DNA from: Coix lacryma-jobi var. lacryma-jobi
Taxonomy: Eukaryota; Streptophyta; Magnoliopsida; Poales; Poaceae
Length of the DNA stretch: 64,000 bases
Assembly (NCBI GenBank): GCA_009763385.1
Contig: CM019827.1
Location: 110,077,204 to 110,141,203 of the forward strand
Direction: 5' to 3'
Both the position numbers and the translations under genes were made by a program. A model generated the notes under the pieces. It was not told the origin of the DNA. It saw only the letters and a list, made by a program, of their open reading frames with translations, and searched no databases. The stretch's first letter is position 1. Every line of letters begins with the position of its first letter. Below are positions 33,819 to 45,455 of this stretch, piece by piece.

Positions 33819-36746
33819 TTACATATTTAGCACAGACTTCAGTGCACTCAAAGCATTCAATCGGATAACATCTATTTCATCGATCTCTTTCTGATCTTCT
33901 TCAATGGAGCCTAGGATCAGTTTCTTCTTGGCTTTGATATCCTGGAGCTCGCCATGAAGAATTGCTATCTTTTTCTTATGCTCACGAAGGGCAACAGGGA
34001 CGTTCTCCAGGCTATCCTTCTTCAACTTGATCTGTTCATCGATAGCCTGAAGCCTGCTCAGCAGTTTATTCCTCTCGATTTCTAGAGATGACAGATTGCC
34101 GATAAGAACGGTAGAGTCTGAATTTAGTTGATCTATGGCGTTCTTTTCAGCAACCATATCAGAAATACATCACTGTTCGCGTGCTGGCAGATGTACTTGA
34201 GCCTCTCGTGCCCTGAATTTGGCTTTGACCTCGGAGAACTTTGGCTCAAGAAATTCTATATGAGCAACAGAAGACAAAGTATCCTTTAGGTCTTTGGGTA
34301 TGTCATCTTTGATCAGATTGAAAATATCTCTGACTCCCTTTGCATACTGCATCAAGTCGGCTGTGTTAACCTCCAGAAGGGGGATTAATGTTTGAAGCCG
34401 AGTCTTGATTTCTTCAGGTAGATCTCTTGAGGATCTAGCTGCGGAAGCTTCCTCTTCATCCATGTAGTCATTCAAGTTGAAAGGGATGACAGGAGAAGAA
34501 GGCTCTCCTTGCTCCTACATAGATAAGTAGATGAATAATCACAGATGAGAAGCTATTGGAAGGAAAAGGCAGTGTTGATTAGAGTACCTGATCAAGTGAA
34601 TTAATTTGAAGCTTAGGGAGGATAGGAGAAGGCTCAGGAAGTACATCTGAAAGAAATCTTTTGTTAGTTTCAAAGACATCCACTGAAGAAGATGGAGCTA
34701 TCAGCCAAAAGATATACCTGGTTGGGGGGGGGGGTTCTTGATCAGTGTCAGGAAGAGGAGGTGCTTCATGATCTACATTTTGAGCATCCACCTGCTCCTA
34801 AGGCAACTCAACATTATGAGTGCCGGCATGTTCCCAGGAATTAGAAGATAAAAGATTACGGACTTGTTGATGGGAATAGGGAAAAGCAGATTTTTACCTC
34901 TATATCGACATTCTTGATCAAGGATTGGCTGCTACTAGAAGTATCTTTCTTTTTCTTTTTAGATACAACCTTGGCAGTTGTCTTGTTGATCTTTTGCTTT
35001 TTAGAAGAGCCAGCTTCCTTTATAAAAGTACTGAGAGTTTGATCATCTGAGGCATCAGGAGCTTTCCTCTTCATCAAAGTCTTGATGGTGGGAGCGTCAC
35101 AACCAATCCTTGGATTTGGGCACCATATGTTGTACTTTATTTCTGGAGGATTCAGAGTGACCAAATCCTGAAGACAAATTGAATTGTACCTCATCAGTTG
35201 CCTGGAAGTCTGAGTGTAATTTCAGACAGTAAGTGGCCACAGCTTCGCTGAAGAGGTGGATGCTCCATTGCTGCCACCAGTTCTGGAAGGAGACTGAAGA
35301 AAAGGGTCTACAGTCCCATTCCTTGACCACCTTCACGGAAACAGATTTTTCCAATTGAAATATTCTGTCATACTCTAAGGCAGAGTCTACTGCTTCCCTT
35401 GGCCTGAGTTTATGAACAAAATACAGGGATGGAGGCCCTTGACCAAAACCAATTTGTCTGACTGCCATAACAGGATGATAAAATTCATAGGACATGGGAG
35501 GTTTTTCTCTATCATGCCTAATTTCAGTTGGTAGGAGACAAGGTTTCATAATCTGACACAGGATCTTCAGACTTTCATCATCACATTCTCTTTGGAACCT
35601 GAAGGTGTATGGGTTCTCAAAATCTATAATGTCTGGGTATTGGAACCATTTGAAGATGTCAGCAGGAAATCCCTTGTAGAAGATTTTGAAGAAGAAGCTA
35701 GCTGGTTCATCGATAGATATTATAGCAGTAGCTTCTCCAAATGAAGTACACCTTCTCACTTTGGCATTATCAGACAATGATCCTTCTTGGCTATCTGGAT
35801 ATAATTCTGGGAAAGATAAAGTTTTCAAGTCTGGGGTTACCAACCTATGAAGATGAAGGTTAAGCCAGAGTTGGAGCAACCACCAAGGACCTATTATTGA
35901 TGAGATGTCTTCATTTTCCATCAAACTCTGGGCTACTTTATTCAACATGTTGTATAGAGCCCCCAGAAGGTACTTTCCCAGAGGTATATCTGAGGTCACA
36001 GGCAATTTTTCTGCTAGAGCCAAGAAATTGGAAGTTGGACCACAACTCTGACCACAGAACAGATACTTTTCCAGCCACATATTCAGAAAGATGATGTGTT
36101 CTCGTTCTGAAACACTGGATTGAGGAGTATTGAAGGTAGCAATATAGTTGGCCTAGCCACCAGATTTTCCAAGCTTGATGGAAGGCTTGGTTTGGAGATT
36201 GTAAGGGTTAGTCGATCCAACGATGTTTAGGCCGGTCAGCATGTGCACATCGGCCAAAGTTGGAGTCATAGGGCCCTTCTTGAACATGAAAGTGTTGAAG
36301 GTACCAGACCAAAAATAACAAGCTGCCTTCAGCATTTGTTCATTCTTCTTCATGTCAGCTAAGGACAGAGTGATGCACTGATCCAGATTGCGGAGAACCC
36401 AGTCCGACTTCTTCTTGGCTTCCACCTTGATCATCCAGTCTCTCCAACCTGGAACAATCGATGGCCAATTCCTGAAAGGAATTTTGCCCCAATGCTTTGA
36501 AGCAAAATCTGAATTTTTGAAGGGAATTCTCTGGGTTTCGGCAGTGATAACTTCAGTAGGATCAAGATTACCTACTGGACCAAGAAAGAAATTATCTGGG
36601 TTATCCTGAACCGGGATGAGGATTTGGTCATGAAGCGCCTAAAAATTCAAAATTTGAGGAAAAATGCAAAAATGAAAGTTCACCAAAAAAGAAGGATGAC
36701 GGGAGACCTTGGATTTTACCTCAGGTATGGAATCTTGAGTCGCCAT
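33819..36746 (-). pseudogene. E3 antisense gene B: plant mobile domain protein with coiled-coil C-terminus
   Basis: The best model has exons 36746-36720, 36638-35190, 35167-34898, 34797-34588 and 34514-33819. The introns of 81, 100 and 73 bp have GT/AG ends and keep phase. The 22 bp gap at 35168-35189 has GT/AG ends but is too short to splice, so it may be a shrunken intron. The N-terminal half resembles the plant mobile domain: WVLRNLDQCITLSLADMKK, AACYFWSGTFNTFMFKKG, MTPTLADVHMLTGLNI, then IIGPWWLLQLWLNLHL. A lysine-rich stretch follows (RKAPDASDDQTLSTFIKEAG, KKQKINKT), then a proline-rich linker and a coiled coil (SLEIERNKLLSRLQAIDEQI). In-frame stops at 36153-36155 and 34170-34172 break it. 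Antisense plant-mobile-domain frames are known in Tat-lineage elements; what they do there is not established. Confidence 0.75.
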
Positions 36747-36954
36747 TTGACTTGCGGAGACACTAGAGTTGAGCTCTTGAAAGGATTTTGCTCAAAATCA
36801 AGTGGCGGCGGACTTCTTTGAAGGTTAGGGTTTGAGAACTGAAAGAAAGTGATAACGGTTTGGGGGAAAACTCGGCTGATCGGCTATGAGGTTAATCGAT
36901 CGGACCTTAAGGAAAAGAGAATAACATTTTTGGAATAAAATAAATTTCATCCCA

Positions 36955-36967
36955 AAATTGGGGGGCA
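36955..36967 (+). other. E3 polypurine tract
   Basis: AAATTGGGGGGCA ends directly at the TGAGTTTACACC start of the 3' LTR. Confidence 0.75.
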
Positions 36968-38673
36968 TGAGTTTACACCAGATTTTGGACTGAGAAGTTT
37001 GATATTTTGTAAACATAAACGACCGATTTATTTAAGGAAAAGGATCAACCTGGAAATATAAAAAGCTCGTATGAGTCGAAGGTGACCCGGAAGCTTCATG
37101 CGGACCAGCACGACGGGCTTCGAAGACGTGTCGGACTCGACCAAGGAGTTCAAGTTTGGGTCGTCTTTTACTTTTCCTTTTTTGTAATCTACTCGTATTA
37201 GAGCAGGAGTCAATCAGGTTTGCTTTTTTGTAATCTACTCGTATTAGGGCAGGAGTTAATCGGGTTATAAATAGCTAAGAACCCAGATTTTGTAAAGGAT
37301 CCCAATCAATCAAACACAACCGGCCCTCGGCCAAAACCCTAGGAGTAGGAGTAATGTAGATCTCGGCGAGACCTTCAATCAGGCAGGGCTGCATCGGCAT
37401 CGACCGACCTCCGGTTTGCTTGTAAGTTTCACCAATGGCTTGTTTCATCGTGTAATAAGGCTGCATTGGCATCGACCAACCTCTTGTTAAGTTATGGCAT
37501 GGCTAGTTATCGGTCTAAGCTCGTCTTTTGTAAGACTGTCTTGACTCTGATCAACCTCTTACTTTAGTCGATCTTGACTAGTTATCGGCTTTATTGATTT
37601 GGCAAGCTAATAGATTCATCAAGTTATCGATGTTGTTTTATGTTTTAATCTGTTTATTTACGTTTTAAACAACATCTTGCCCAATCAAGGTTGACAAAGT
37701 AGCTTGTGCCTAAAGGATGCTTAGTATCGGCTGTTCTGAGGTTTACACGCTCATAACAGAGGAAATAGCCGATACAAGCCTCTCATCGACTATTTTGTCA
37801 ATCTTGGTTGTTACATGTTGTACGTTCGAGATATTCGATAAAACCATGATCTGATTTAAGAGTAGATAGATTTGATCTATCATGTCTATTACGGCTGTAT
37901 TTTCGAACCCCACTGATATATATGATAGATTAAGTCTGTTTATTTTAGATTAAATTACGCTTTTGTCGGGTAGATCTTGTTCGTGCCTCATGGACCCAGA
38001 ATCGGCTAAAATAGCCGATCCAGTTATGCTTTCTTCATAATATGTTCTTTTAAGTGGTCTGTAATCAACGGATCTACTTTATGCACGAGACGTGGTCTAG
38101 TTTGACCATCATCAAGGCTGCATGGAGACACCCCACTGTTGGTGTTTTAAGTTATTTTATCGATCTATTTGTTATTACGGTTGCATGGAGACACCCCACT
38201 GTTAACAAATAGAACTGCTTGTGCATTTAGTCGATACGTTGGTTTCATGTCGCTTGAACGTACATATAGATTTTTATCCGTTAATATCTTTTAAGTTTAT
38301 CGGCTGTCTGTTTGTTATAAGCGTTCATCTTACATATGTCATAGCCGTTATGCTTCTTATCTTTTTCGTCACTTTACATGCAAATTTCATGGGAGTTGAC
38401 TTTGTAGTCAATGTCCTAAAGACAAATGGCTATATCAGAGCCGCATAATTTGGAACTGTCTGGCACCAAACCGGCAGGTTCCACAATTTGATAATTTTTT
38501 TCTTCTCCTTGTCAATTACAGGTCAAATTGACTGGCACGTCCTAAGTCGATTTTGCTGAGAATCGGCTCCACCGCTTGTTGAAGGTCCAGGAGGCCAGGA
38601 CTCGCTCCGTACCCCTCTGAGGATCGTGCGCACGAGTGTGTTGGCGCTGATCGACCGGGATTTTGTGTCAACA
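36968..38673 (+). repeat. E3 3' LTR (1706 bp)
   Basis: Right terminal repeat, very similar to 27326-28983. It is longer mainly through a local tandem duplication of about 48 bp (TTTTTTGTAATCTACTCG... twice, 37178-37262) just upstream of the TATA box. Confidence 0.9.
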
Positions 38674-39359
38674 ATATGCTAAATTTCTCAAAATAAATTA
38701 TAAATTATTACTATGGATTTCAGATATCTGAGAAATATATATATATCAAATTGTTTACATATATTAGAGACAAAATTACGAATTACAGATCTTACTCATT
38801 CTCTTCTTGGACCTACTATGATTGATTCAGGCATGAGGTGGCAGTGGTGGTGGGGATTCGTCGGTGACTGGTGGCACACGCAAGCGAGGCGAGCGAGGCA
38901 TGTGCAGTGGACAGAAGTGCTTGCAGGAGCTCTGTTACGTGTTTCCTTCTTGAATCTAGGAACAGCAGCTACGGTTACATGTTTTCTTCTTGGCTTAAAA
39001 TTCGGTTGTTTAGAAAGAAAGAAAATAACCGGTTGTTAAGTAGCTTTTCTCGATAAATTTCATGCAAAACATAGTAAGACAAATTTGATCTGGATCTACC
39101 GCTACCGCCCAGGGATCATTGCTCGGTGTGGCGGTGCAGAGGTGGTGGCCATGGCCACGAGAAAGCAGTGTGGCGGTGGAACAGAGGCGGCACGGTGGCT
39201 GCGTGTTGGCGGTCCAGAACTGAACTGGTGCGGTTGCGGTGCTGGCCGCAGCGTGGAGGTGTGCGGCAGCGGAGCATCGGCTGCGCGTGGGCAGCATGGT
39301 GGTGATGCGGTGACTCCGCATGGGAAAGCACACGGTGGCAGTGGCACTGGCACTGCGAT
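38674..39359. other. Sequence between E3 and the hAT element
   Basis: AT-rich at first, GC-richer from about 39100. Frames are open on both strands in the GC-rich part but match no family. No supported gene. Confidence 0.4.
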
Positions 39360-39886
39360 TAAAGATGGCAACGGGTACCCGATACCCGATACCCGACGGG
39401 TATTTGATCAATTAGGGGACGAGGATGAGACGTTATTTGTACCCGCGGGAATTTAAATGGGCAAGAACTCATCCCGAACGGGGATGGCGGGGACGGGGAT
39501 GTTCCTTATATACTCGTCCCCGTTACCCGTTGGAGAACCCGCTATTGCTATTATAGTATGTATATATATAATATAAAATAGAATTAGTGCACATATGATG
39601 GCCCTAGCCCAATTAGAATTATATAAAAATGATGCTAACTATAATCTATGATCATAATGTATGATGTATCTTATCCATTGTATTATTGTAACATGTAATA
39701 TATGATTATACATGGGTGCATACTCGGGTATGGGTACCCGACGGGTATGAAATCCCCGACGGGGATGAGGACGGGGAAAATTCTGTACCCGCGAGCAAAA
39801 ATGGGATGAGGACAGGATGGATTTTAATTCGCGGGGATGGAGACGGGATGCCAATACTCGATGGGATGTACCCGTTGCCACCGTTG
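39360..39886. mobile_element. hAT-type non-autonomous element (527 bp)
   Basis: Flanked by an exact 8 bp repeat ACTGCGAT (39352-39359, 39887-39894). The ends share the inverted repeat TGGCAACGGGTAC, six bases in from each tip. The interior is built from short GGGTACCCG, CGACGGGTA and GACGGGGATG phrases in both orientations and has no coding capacity. A related copy is at 44192-44748. Confidence 0.8.
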
Positions 39887-40009
39887 ACTGCGATGACGAG
39901 TTCAAGTTGTGTGACACATGGATTATTGATGCTCGTATTGGTTTGGCCGGCTCGGCGGCTTTGGTGGTGCGATCTCTACGAGCCGATGTCAACACTATTA
40001 CAGAGACAT

Positions 40010-40245
40010 ACTATACAGGTGGTTGAAAACCCATTTTCACAGGCGTTTTCTAGCATCGCCTGCGCTGGGGGCTGGTGAAAATGGAACAACAGCACAGACG
40101 GTTAGTTGTGAACCGCCTGTGGAAATCGATTTCCACAGGCGGTTCACTTAAGGAACCGCCAGTGTAAATAGTCTATTTACACTGGCTATTGTTTAATCCA
40201 CAGGCGGTTCACAACTAACCGCCTGTGCTGTTGTAGACCAGTTTT
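40010..40245. repeat. CACTA left subterminal repeats
   Basis: Several copies of ACAGGCGGTT/AACCGCCTGT and TTTACACTGGC-type motifs in both orientations, some forming a hairpin (ACCGCCTGTGGAAATCGATT then TTTCCACAGGCGGT). In CACTA elements such motifs bind the TNPA-type protein. Confidence 0.8.
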
Positions 40246-42199
40246 ATATATATTATATTGTTAATTATAATTATTATATTATTAAATTAAATATATACAT
40301 TAATATAGGAACATGCAATTATATTGTTAAATTAAATATATGCATATACATTAATATAGCAACATGCAATTTACATATTTCATACATACACTTATATACA
40401 TTAAAGTTTCGTGCTCACAAACATAGAGTTGCAAGTTTGCACATTACATACATCCAAGTTTGCACAGGTGGTCTAATAACCATTTCGAGTTAGTTTTAAC
40501 CTAGAAATCTCTGTTAGCACTCGGTACTCTGGCTTCGATAATTCACTGTCATGATCATAATACCCCCCCTCCGTTGAAATGACGTGCTTCAATAGAAAAA
40601 AGGCTCAGGTCCTCAACTATGTTGTACAAAGTACGTTCGGTGATGCGTTTTGCCTTGTCTTCCTTATATTCCTGCAAAGAAAGTTTATCAATACCTTATA
40701 TTCCTGCATATACATAGTTTGTCAATACTATGGTGTACAGTACTACATACACGACTATTACTTGTATTATCTCAGAAGGGTTGCTGACGTATCGACCGAT
40801 CTCTCTCATGTGCTCGCACATCTAGTATCCACAGATGACAGATCCAGGTGGTTGCTTGGGGCACTATATAATGGGAAAGTGGATATTTAACCATGCAACC
40901 ATGGTCCTATGTATAGTATATATATGTTTTGTATTCATAAGAGTAAATTTTCACCAACTTACCGGCCAGTCATAAAAAACTTGCAATAGCTGCCCTTGAA
41001 TGTTGGCGTCGCACCTTCCACCTTTTATCTTATAAAACCTATATGCCCTATGATCTCGAATAGAATCACTATGTTAATTATACACAAACTCTCAAAATAC
41101 AAAAGTAAGAATGCATATCTCGACTTACAGCTCTAACATTTCAATGAATTTTGCATAGCTTGATGGCGGGTAATTTGCGGAGTCTAGTACCAGCACCCTT
41201 CCGTCCCTAGGATAAATGAAAAGGCAGATCCAGTCGTCCCTGCACAAATCAAATTCATGATGCATTTGTATATTGGAATCAAATTCATGATGCATCTATG
41301 GAAACTCACACTTACCCAAAGTGGTACGGGGCCACTACCGATTCCCTATGTTGATATTTGAGCAATGACATTCCAATGTAGAAGGCGTACTGGGATTCAT
41401 ACGCCAACTTCAACTTTGCGATTTTCTTGTCTCGTTCCTCACCTTCTAAGCCCAGTAACTCTATGTTGTCATCTTCGATTCTGAAAGTGTGTCGTTCTTC
41501 GCATATATCAATTGGGTTCAGATAGCCAATCTTTTCATTGACACAATAATTGAAATCTTGCCCATAATAAACTCCTGGTCTCCTGCTGATCATATAGCAT
41601 TCTGCAAGGCACATGTGCAAGTCAGATATTCAGCATTGACACAACTATAATGCATTTTAAACTATGTAACACTTACAGTGCAAATGTTGTTACGATCTGT
41701 ACGTCTAGTCTCTCGAGATTCATCATCAACCAAATGTCTTCAAAGTTAATGATGCACATGTTATTTTCACTTAGAAATGTCTTTTGGGGGATACACACGT
41801 TGATGGTGTCGATGCCAACAGAAGCGGCTCTCATATACCAGTCATGCAACCTTTTTATATTGCTTGGAATATTTAAGAGTGTCTTCCGCTTGAGTAGAGG
41901 CCTTCCCAACACAAAATTTTTAGGGATAGACTTGTAATCTTCTGCAGTTGGGACCTTGATAGTGCAAGGAATTACCTTAGGCACTGGCTTCGCTGACTTC
42001 TGAAGCTCAGACAACTCAACGACTTCTGAAGTGCGTTTCTGTCCAATTCCTTTTAAAAATTTGGTTGTCCCAGCTATTTTCTTCTTTGGCTCGTAGGCGG
42101 AAACCAACTTGGGTACCGAAAATTTCTTTTTTGGCGGTGGTGGTGGCTCCTTGCTTTGTGGCAGAGGATCTTCGGGTTGTGGGGAAGGTGGGGAATTCA

Positions 42200-42375
42200 A
42201 TGGTGGTGTCTGTGGCAAAGGCGATGACTGTGGCGGGGATGGTGCTGACTGCGGCGGAGGAGACGACTGTGGCGGAGGTGGTGCTGACTGTGGTGGAGGA
42301 GATGACTGTGGCGGAGATGGTGCTGACTGTGGCGGAGGTGATTATTGTGGCGGAGGTGATGATTGAGGGTCGGGA
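42200..42375. repeat. Proline-codon minisatellite in the CACTA gene
   Basis: Repeats of the type GGTGGTGGAGGAGATGACTG on the plus strand encode PPPQSAP and PPPQSSP on the minus strand. The His-rich and Gly-rich frames over the same bases are shadows. Confidence 0.8.
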
Positions 42376-44191
42376 ATAGATTGGTGAGGTGATGGTGGGT
42401 GGTCATGAAGAGGATCTGTACGTCCTGATGACTCCTGAGTGGGTTGCTCCATCAGCTGGACGTCCCACCTAGGCCAAAGGATGAAATTGTTTATAGCCTG
42501 TCCGAGTTTCTCAATGTCCTCTGGACCAGGGATGTCTAGAATCTCATCCTCGTATCCTTGAACCACGATCGATACTTCTACCCTGCAGTAGTCTTCAGGA
42601 ATGTCAGCTCCATGGTATTTGCGTCCTGGGATTGCTTTGCCCTTGGCTACTTCCCTTGTACGATGATTGTTAATGCCATATCTTATGACCAGGGAGCACG
42701 ACATGGGACCAACAATGTCATCAACCGGATAGTGAACCTTGTTCGCCGTAGACGCAACACTGCTTGGAATGTTGGTTGCACATTGTGACACCACTAGGAC
42801 TAGCTGCATCTGGGGTGCCTGAACGCTAATCTGTTGATTTGAAACCGCACTCGCTAGTTTTTGCATCAACTCAGGAGGAGGATTTTCTAGCAATTTTGCC
42901 ATCATCTCCGTGAACTATTTCTTAGCCTCTTGCTTTAAATAACTTGTCATTTCTTCCTTGTATCGATCACGTTTCTTATACTAACCTTGCCACTGAGGGC
43001 AGAATCCATCCTTCCATCCCTCTTTGGATGAGATGCCCCGAACACGGCCAGGATGCTCAGGGTTATCGAGGCCCGTAGTAAGGATGTCCCTCTCCCTTCG
43101 TGGCTTGAATTTCCCTTCCTGTGTCTTGGCCGCCACCGCAAAGATGCTCTTTGTTGCTTCTTCAAACATTGGGTCGTCAAAGGACACACCGCTCTCAGTT
43201 TCCTTTGGTTTTCGAGCAAGAATCCAATTTGCCGACCTTTCACCAACTTGCTCGGACAGCGCTGGCAACCCTGCCGCCTTCTTCGCAGCCTCTTCTTGCC
43301 TCCATTTGGGAACCTGACGCTGGTAACCACCTGTGCCTAGACGGTGGTGGTACTTGTTCTTCTTAGCGAGAGCAGAGTTGGCTTCGCTGATAGTTAAGAA
43401 CTCTGGCTCTCTCCTCTGCTCTAAAAAGATCGCCCACTGTCCTTTAGTAATCTTGTATCTGCTTGTAGGGTCCAACCCTCTCTTTGCAAACTTGGTATTC
43501 ATCTCTGACCTCCAGTTTCGGAAACTGATTGCACACTGCTTCATTGTGTATTCCTTTATCAGTGCCTCTGGTGTGTTTCGAGGAAACAGGAACCTCGACT
43601 TGATTTTATCCCAAATTTTTGTCTTGTCATCATCTGACACACTGGACCACTGTCGAATAGTGATGTCAAGAATGTCCCTAACACAGAAACCAATGCTGTT
43701 CCGATACTTAGGTAGGGCCTCCTCAGGAGCTAGGGGTTGTCCGATCGGGCTAACATCTGAGATGACATATACGTCGTCTGGAAACTTGTTTAATCCTCTC
43801 TCGCCTCGTTTCAAATTGCTCCGCTTTCTTTTCCTTGATCTCTCAGTGGTCGTCGTTGTGGTCGGTTCCGGTGCATCTTCGGCTTGTGCCACTTCATGTT
43901 GCCAAATCAGTTCTTGCATTTGAGACATTGCCTCCTGAGTATAGACATTGTGAATCGTATAGATGGGTTTATATATATATACATTATGGATCGAAATCAT
44001 GTAATTACATACAAACATTATAGATCCAAATCATGTATAATAGACAAGGATTACCTCATCGGCTTGTGGATTATAATCAGGGTCACGTTGCAATTCACGA
44101 CGAGCCTTCCTCACTTTGGGAGGCTCCATGTCATCGCTAACACTTTCATATTCCGGAGTTTCATCCCCTGGGGCTTCACCCGTTTCGTGGG

Positions 44192-44748
44192 TGGCAATGG
44201 GGACCCGCGACCCGATACCCGACGGGTATTTACTCCATTAGGGTACTAATATGGAGTAAAACCATTACCCATGGGTACACAAACGGAGCAAAACCTTGAC
44301 CCATCGGGTACGTGGGTATGGGGCGTCCCCATACCCGTTTACCCATGGGCGAAAAATACCCCGCCCAAAATTAAAGAAGCCCATCGGGTGCTAGTGGTTA
44401 CTGCTAGCGAAGTACTACTATCTACTAAGTACTAATGTGTATGGATCATGAATTATTATGGTACTATGTGATGTGATTGCGGGTTGCAGTAGCAATTATT
44501 ATGCTATTGTTTGTCTATTTTTTTTTGGAGTGATGATTGCTACTGAAATGCTGATTTTTATGTACCAACAAAAGAACTATTGGCGGGTATGGGTGACCCG
44601 CTGGGTATATTTACCCGGCCGGGTATAGATCTGGGGAAATTCCCCCACCCGCAACTGGATATGGGGATACCCATGGTTTCAAATTGTTATCGCGGGGATG
44701 GGTCTGGGGAGTGCATACCCGATGGGGATTTACCCATTGCCATCTTTA
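44192..44748. mobile_element. hAT-type element inside the CACTA coding sequence (557 bp)
   Basis: Related to 39360-39886 by its TGGCAATGGG end and GGGTACCCG/CGACGGGTA interior. The flanks TTCGTGGG (44184-44191) and TCCGTGGG (44749-44756) match at 7 of 8 positions. The left tip seems to lack the six outermost bases. It interrupts the first coding exon of the CACTA gene between SSDPT and the ...ETPEYESVSDD stretch. Confidence 0.75.
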
Positions 44749-44929
44749 TCCGTGGGGTCGGACGACCCCAGGACTTTGTTTGTTTGGTGGGTCACTTCTT
44801 TCGTCATGGGGTCAGACTCTGGGGCTTGTTCCGTATGTTCAGATCCTGGGGCTTGATCCTTGCGCGGAGAACTCATCGCGACAAACTGACATAAATATAT
44901 AATAATATCACAAGGAGATTTATAAAAGA

Positions 44930-45455
44930 AAAAAGAAAAAAACATGGTATTCCTACAATTATCTATGTATTAAACAAACTATGAGGCATATATTCAATTT
45001 AAATTATTTTAAATATATATTTCACGAGAGAAACAAAATAAAATTTATTTTTATTTATTTATGTATACATCTTGTTGAGGGAAACAAAACAAAATTTATT
45101 ATATTATTTTTGGACCAATATTTCTCAAGATATGAATTTTAGAATGATTAAAAAAAGAAAAAAGAAAAAAACATGACATTTCATATTTTTCACAGCTTCT
45201 ACATAGTTCAATAAAACTACCAAAATTGGATTCACATTTTTTTGGTATTCCTAGAATTATTTATGTATTAAACAAACTATGAGGCATATATTCAATTTAA
45301 ATCATTTTAAATATATATTTCACGAGAGAAACAAAATAAAATTTATTTTCATTTATTTATGTATACATCTTGTCGAGGGAAACAAAACAAAATTTATTAC
45401 ATTATTTTTGGAATAATATTTCTCAGGATATGAATTTTAGAATGATTATATAAAA
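44930..45455. repeat. Two-copy direct duplication in a CACTA intron
   Basis: About 44937-45160 recurs at 45237-45455 with few changes (TGGTATTCCTA... through TTTTAGAATGATT). The segment lies between the first coding exon and the upstream GC-rich exon, so probably within an intron. Confidence 0.75.

Larger units (their letters stand above)
27326..38673 (+). mobile_element. E3: Tat-like Ty3/gypsy element, non-autonomous, with antisense genes
   Basis: Two direct LTRs (27326-28983, 36968-38673) start TG(T/A)GTTTACACCAGATTTTGG and end TTTTGTGTCAACA. A polypurine tract precedes the right one. The flanks ATATA and ATATG fit an imperfect 5 bp target duplication. The sense strand encodes only gag and a retropepsin. 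No reverse transcriptase, RNase H or integrase motif is found between 32128 and 36967. That space holds two spliced antisense genes. The gag/protease type, size and antisense genes match the Tat lineage (elements such as maize Grande carry antisense frames). Confidence 0.88.
27326..38673. repeat. Interspersed heptamer AGCCGAT/ATCGGCT across E3
   Basis: By eye I count about 29 exact copies in either orientation. Left LTR: about 27895, 28037, 28312, 28324, 28608. Interior: 29488, 29515, 29697, 31316, 31453, 31472, 31995, 32117, 32131, 32269, 32303, 32342, 32935, 33632, 33662, 33692, 36880. Right LTR: 37583, 37726, 37767, 38000, 38011, 38298, 38561. About 1.4 would be expected by chance in 11.3 kb on both strands. 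They occur in coding and non-coding parts alike. Confidence 0.7.
40555..44876 (-). pseudogene. CACTA-encoded protein: Ptta/En/Spm-like region, proline-rich linker, Ulp1/C48-like protease end
   Basis: The coding start is at 44876 (MSSPRKDQAPGSEHTEQAP). The model has exons 44876-44757 and 44183-44055 (split by a hAT), 43934-41677, 41601-41316, 41239-41129, 41047-40963, 40863-40762 and 40671-40555. Introns have GT/AG ends and phases agree except exon 3 to 4, which is off by one base. The N-terminal half has the plant CACTA second-protein pattern: KSRFLFPRNTPEALIKEY, FRNWRSEMNTKFAKRGLDP, RREPEFLTISEANSALAKKN, and GVSFDDPMFEEATKSIF. A PPPQSAP-type repeat follows. The end resembles Ulp1-like C48 cysteine proteases: DDWICLFIYPRDGRVLVLDS, then QPPGSVICGY around the likely catalytic cysteine. 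The catalytic histidine is not evident. Stops at about 42981, 42916, 42342 and in exon 7 inactivate it. Confidence 0.8.

Noticed and set aside
34680..34720. Small 35 bp intron in antisense gene B
   Set aside because: GT and AG are present, but it is too short and splicing would break the frame. The unspliced frame is open.
40097..40230. CRISPR-like or hairpin RNA gene
   Set aside because: The inverted repeats are CACTA subterminal motifs. There are no regular spacers, and the genome is a plant's.
42065..42406. Glycine-, valine- and histidine-rich frames
   Set aside because: They are other-frame readings of the proline-codon repeat of the CACTA gene.
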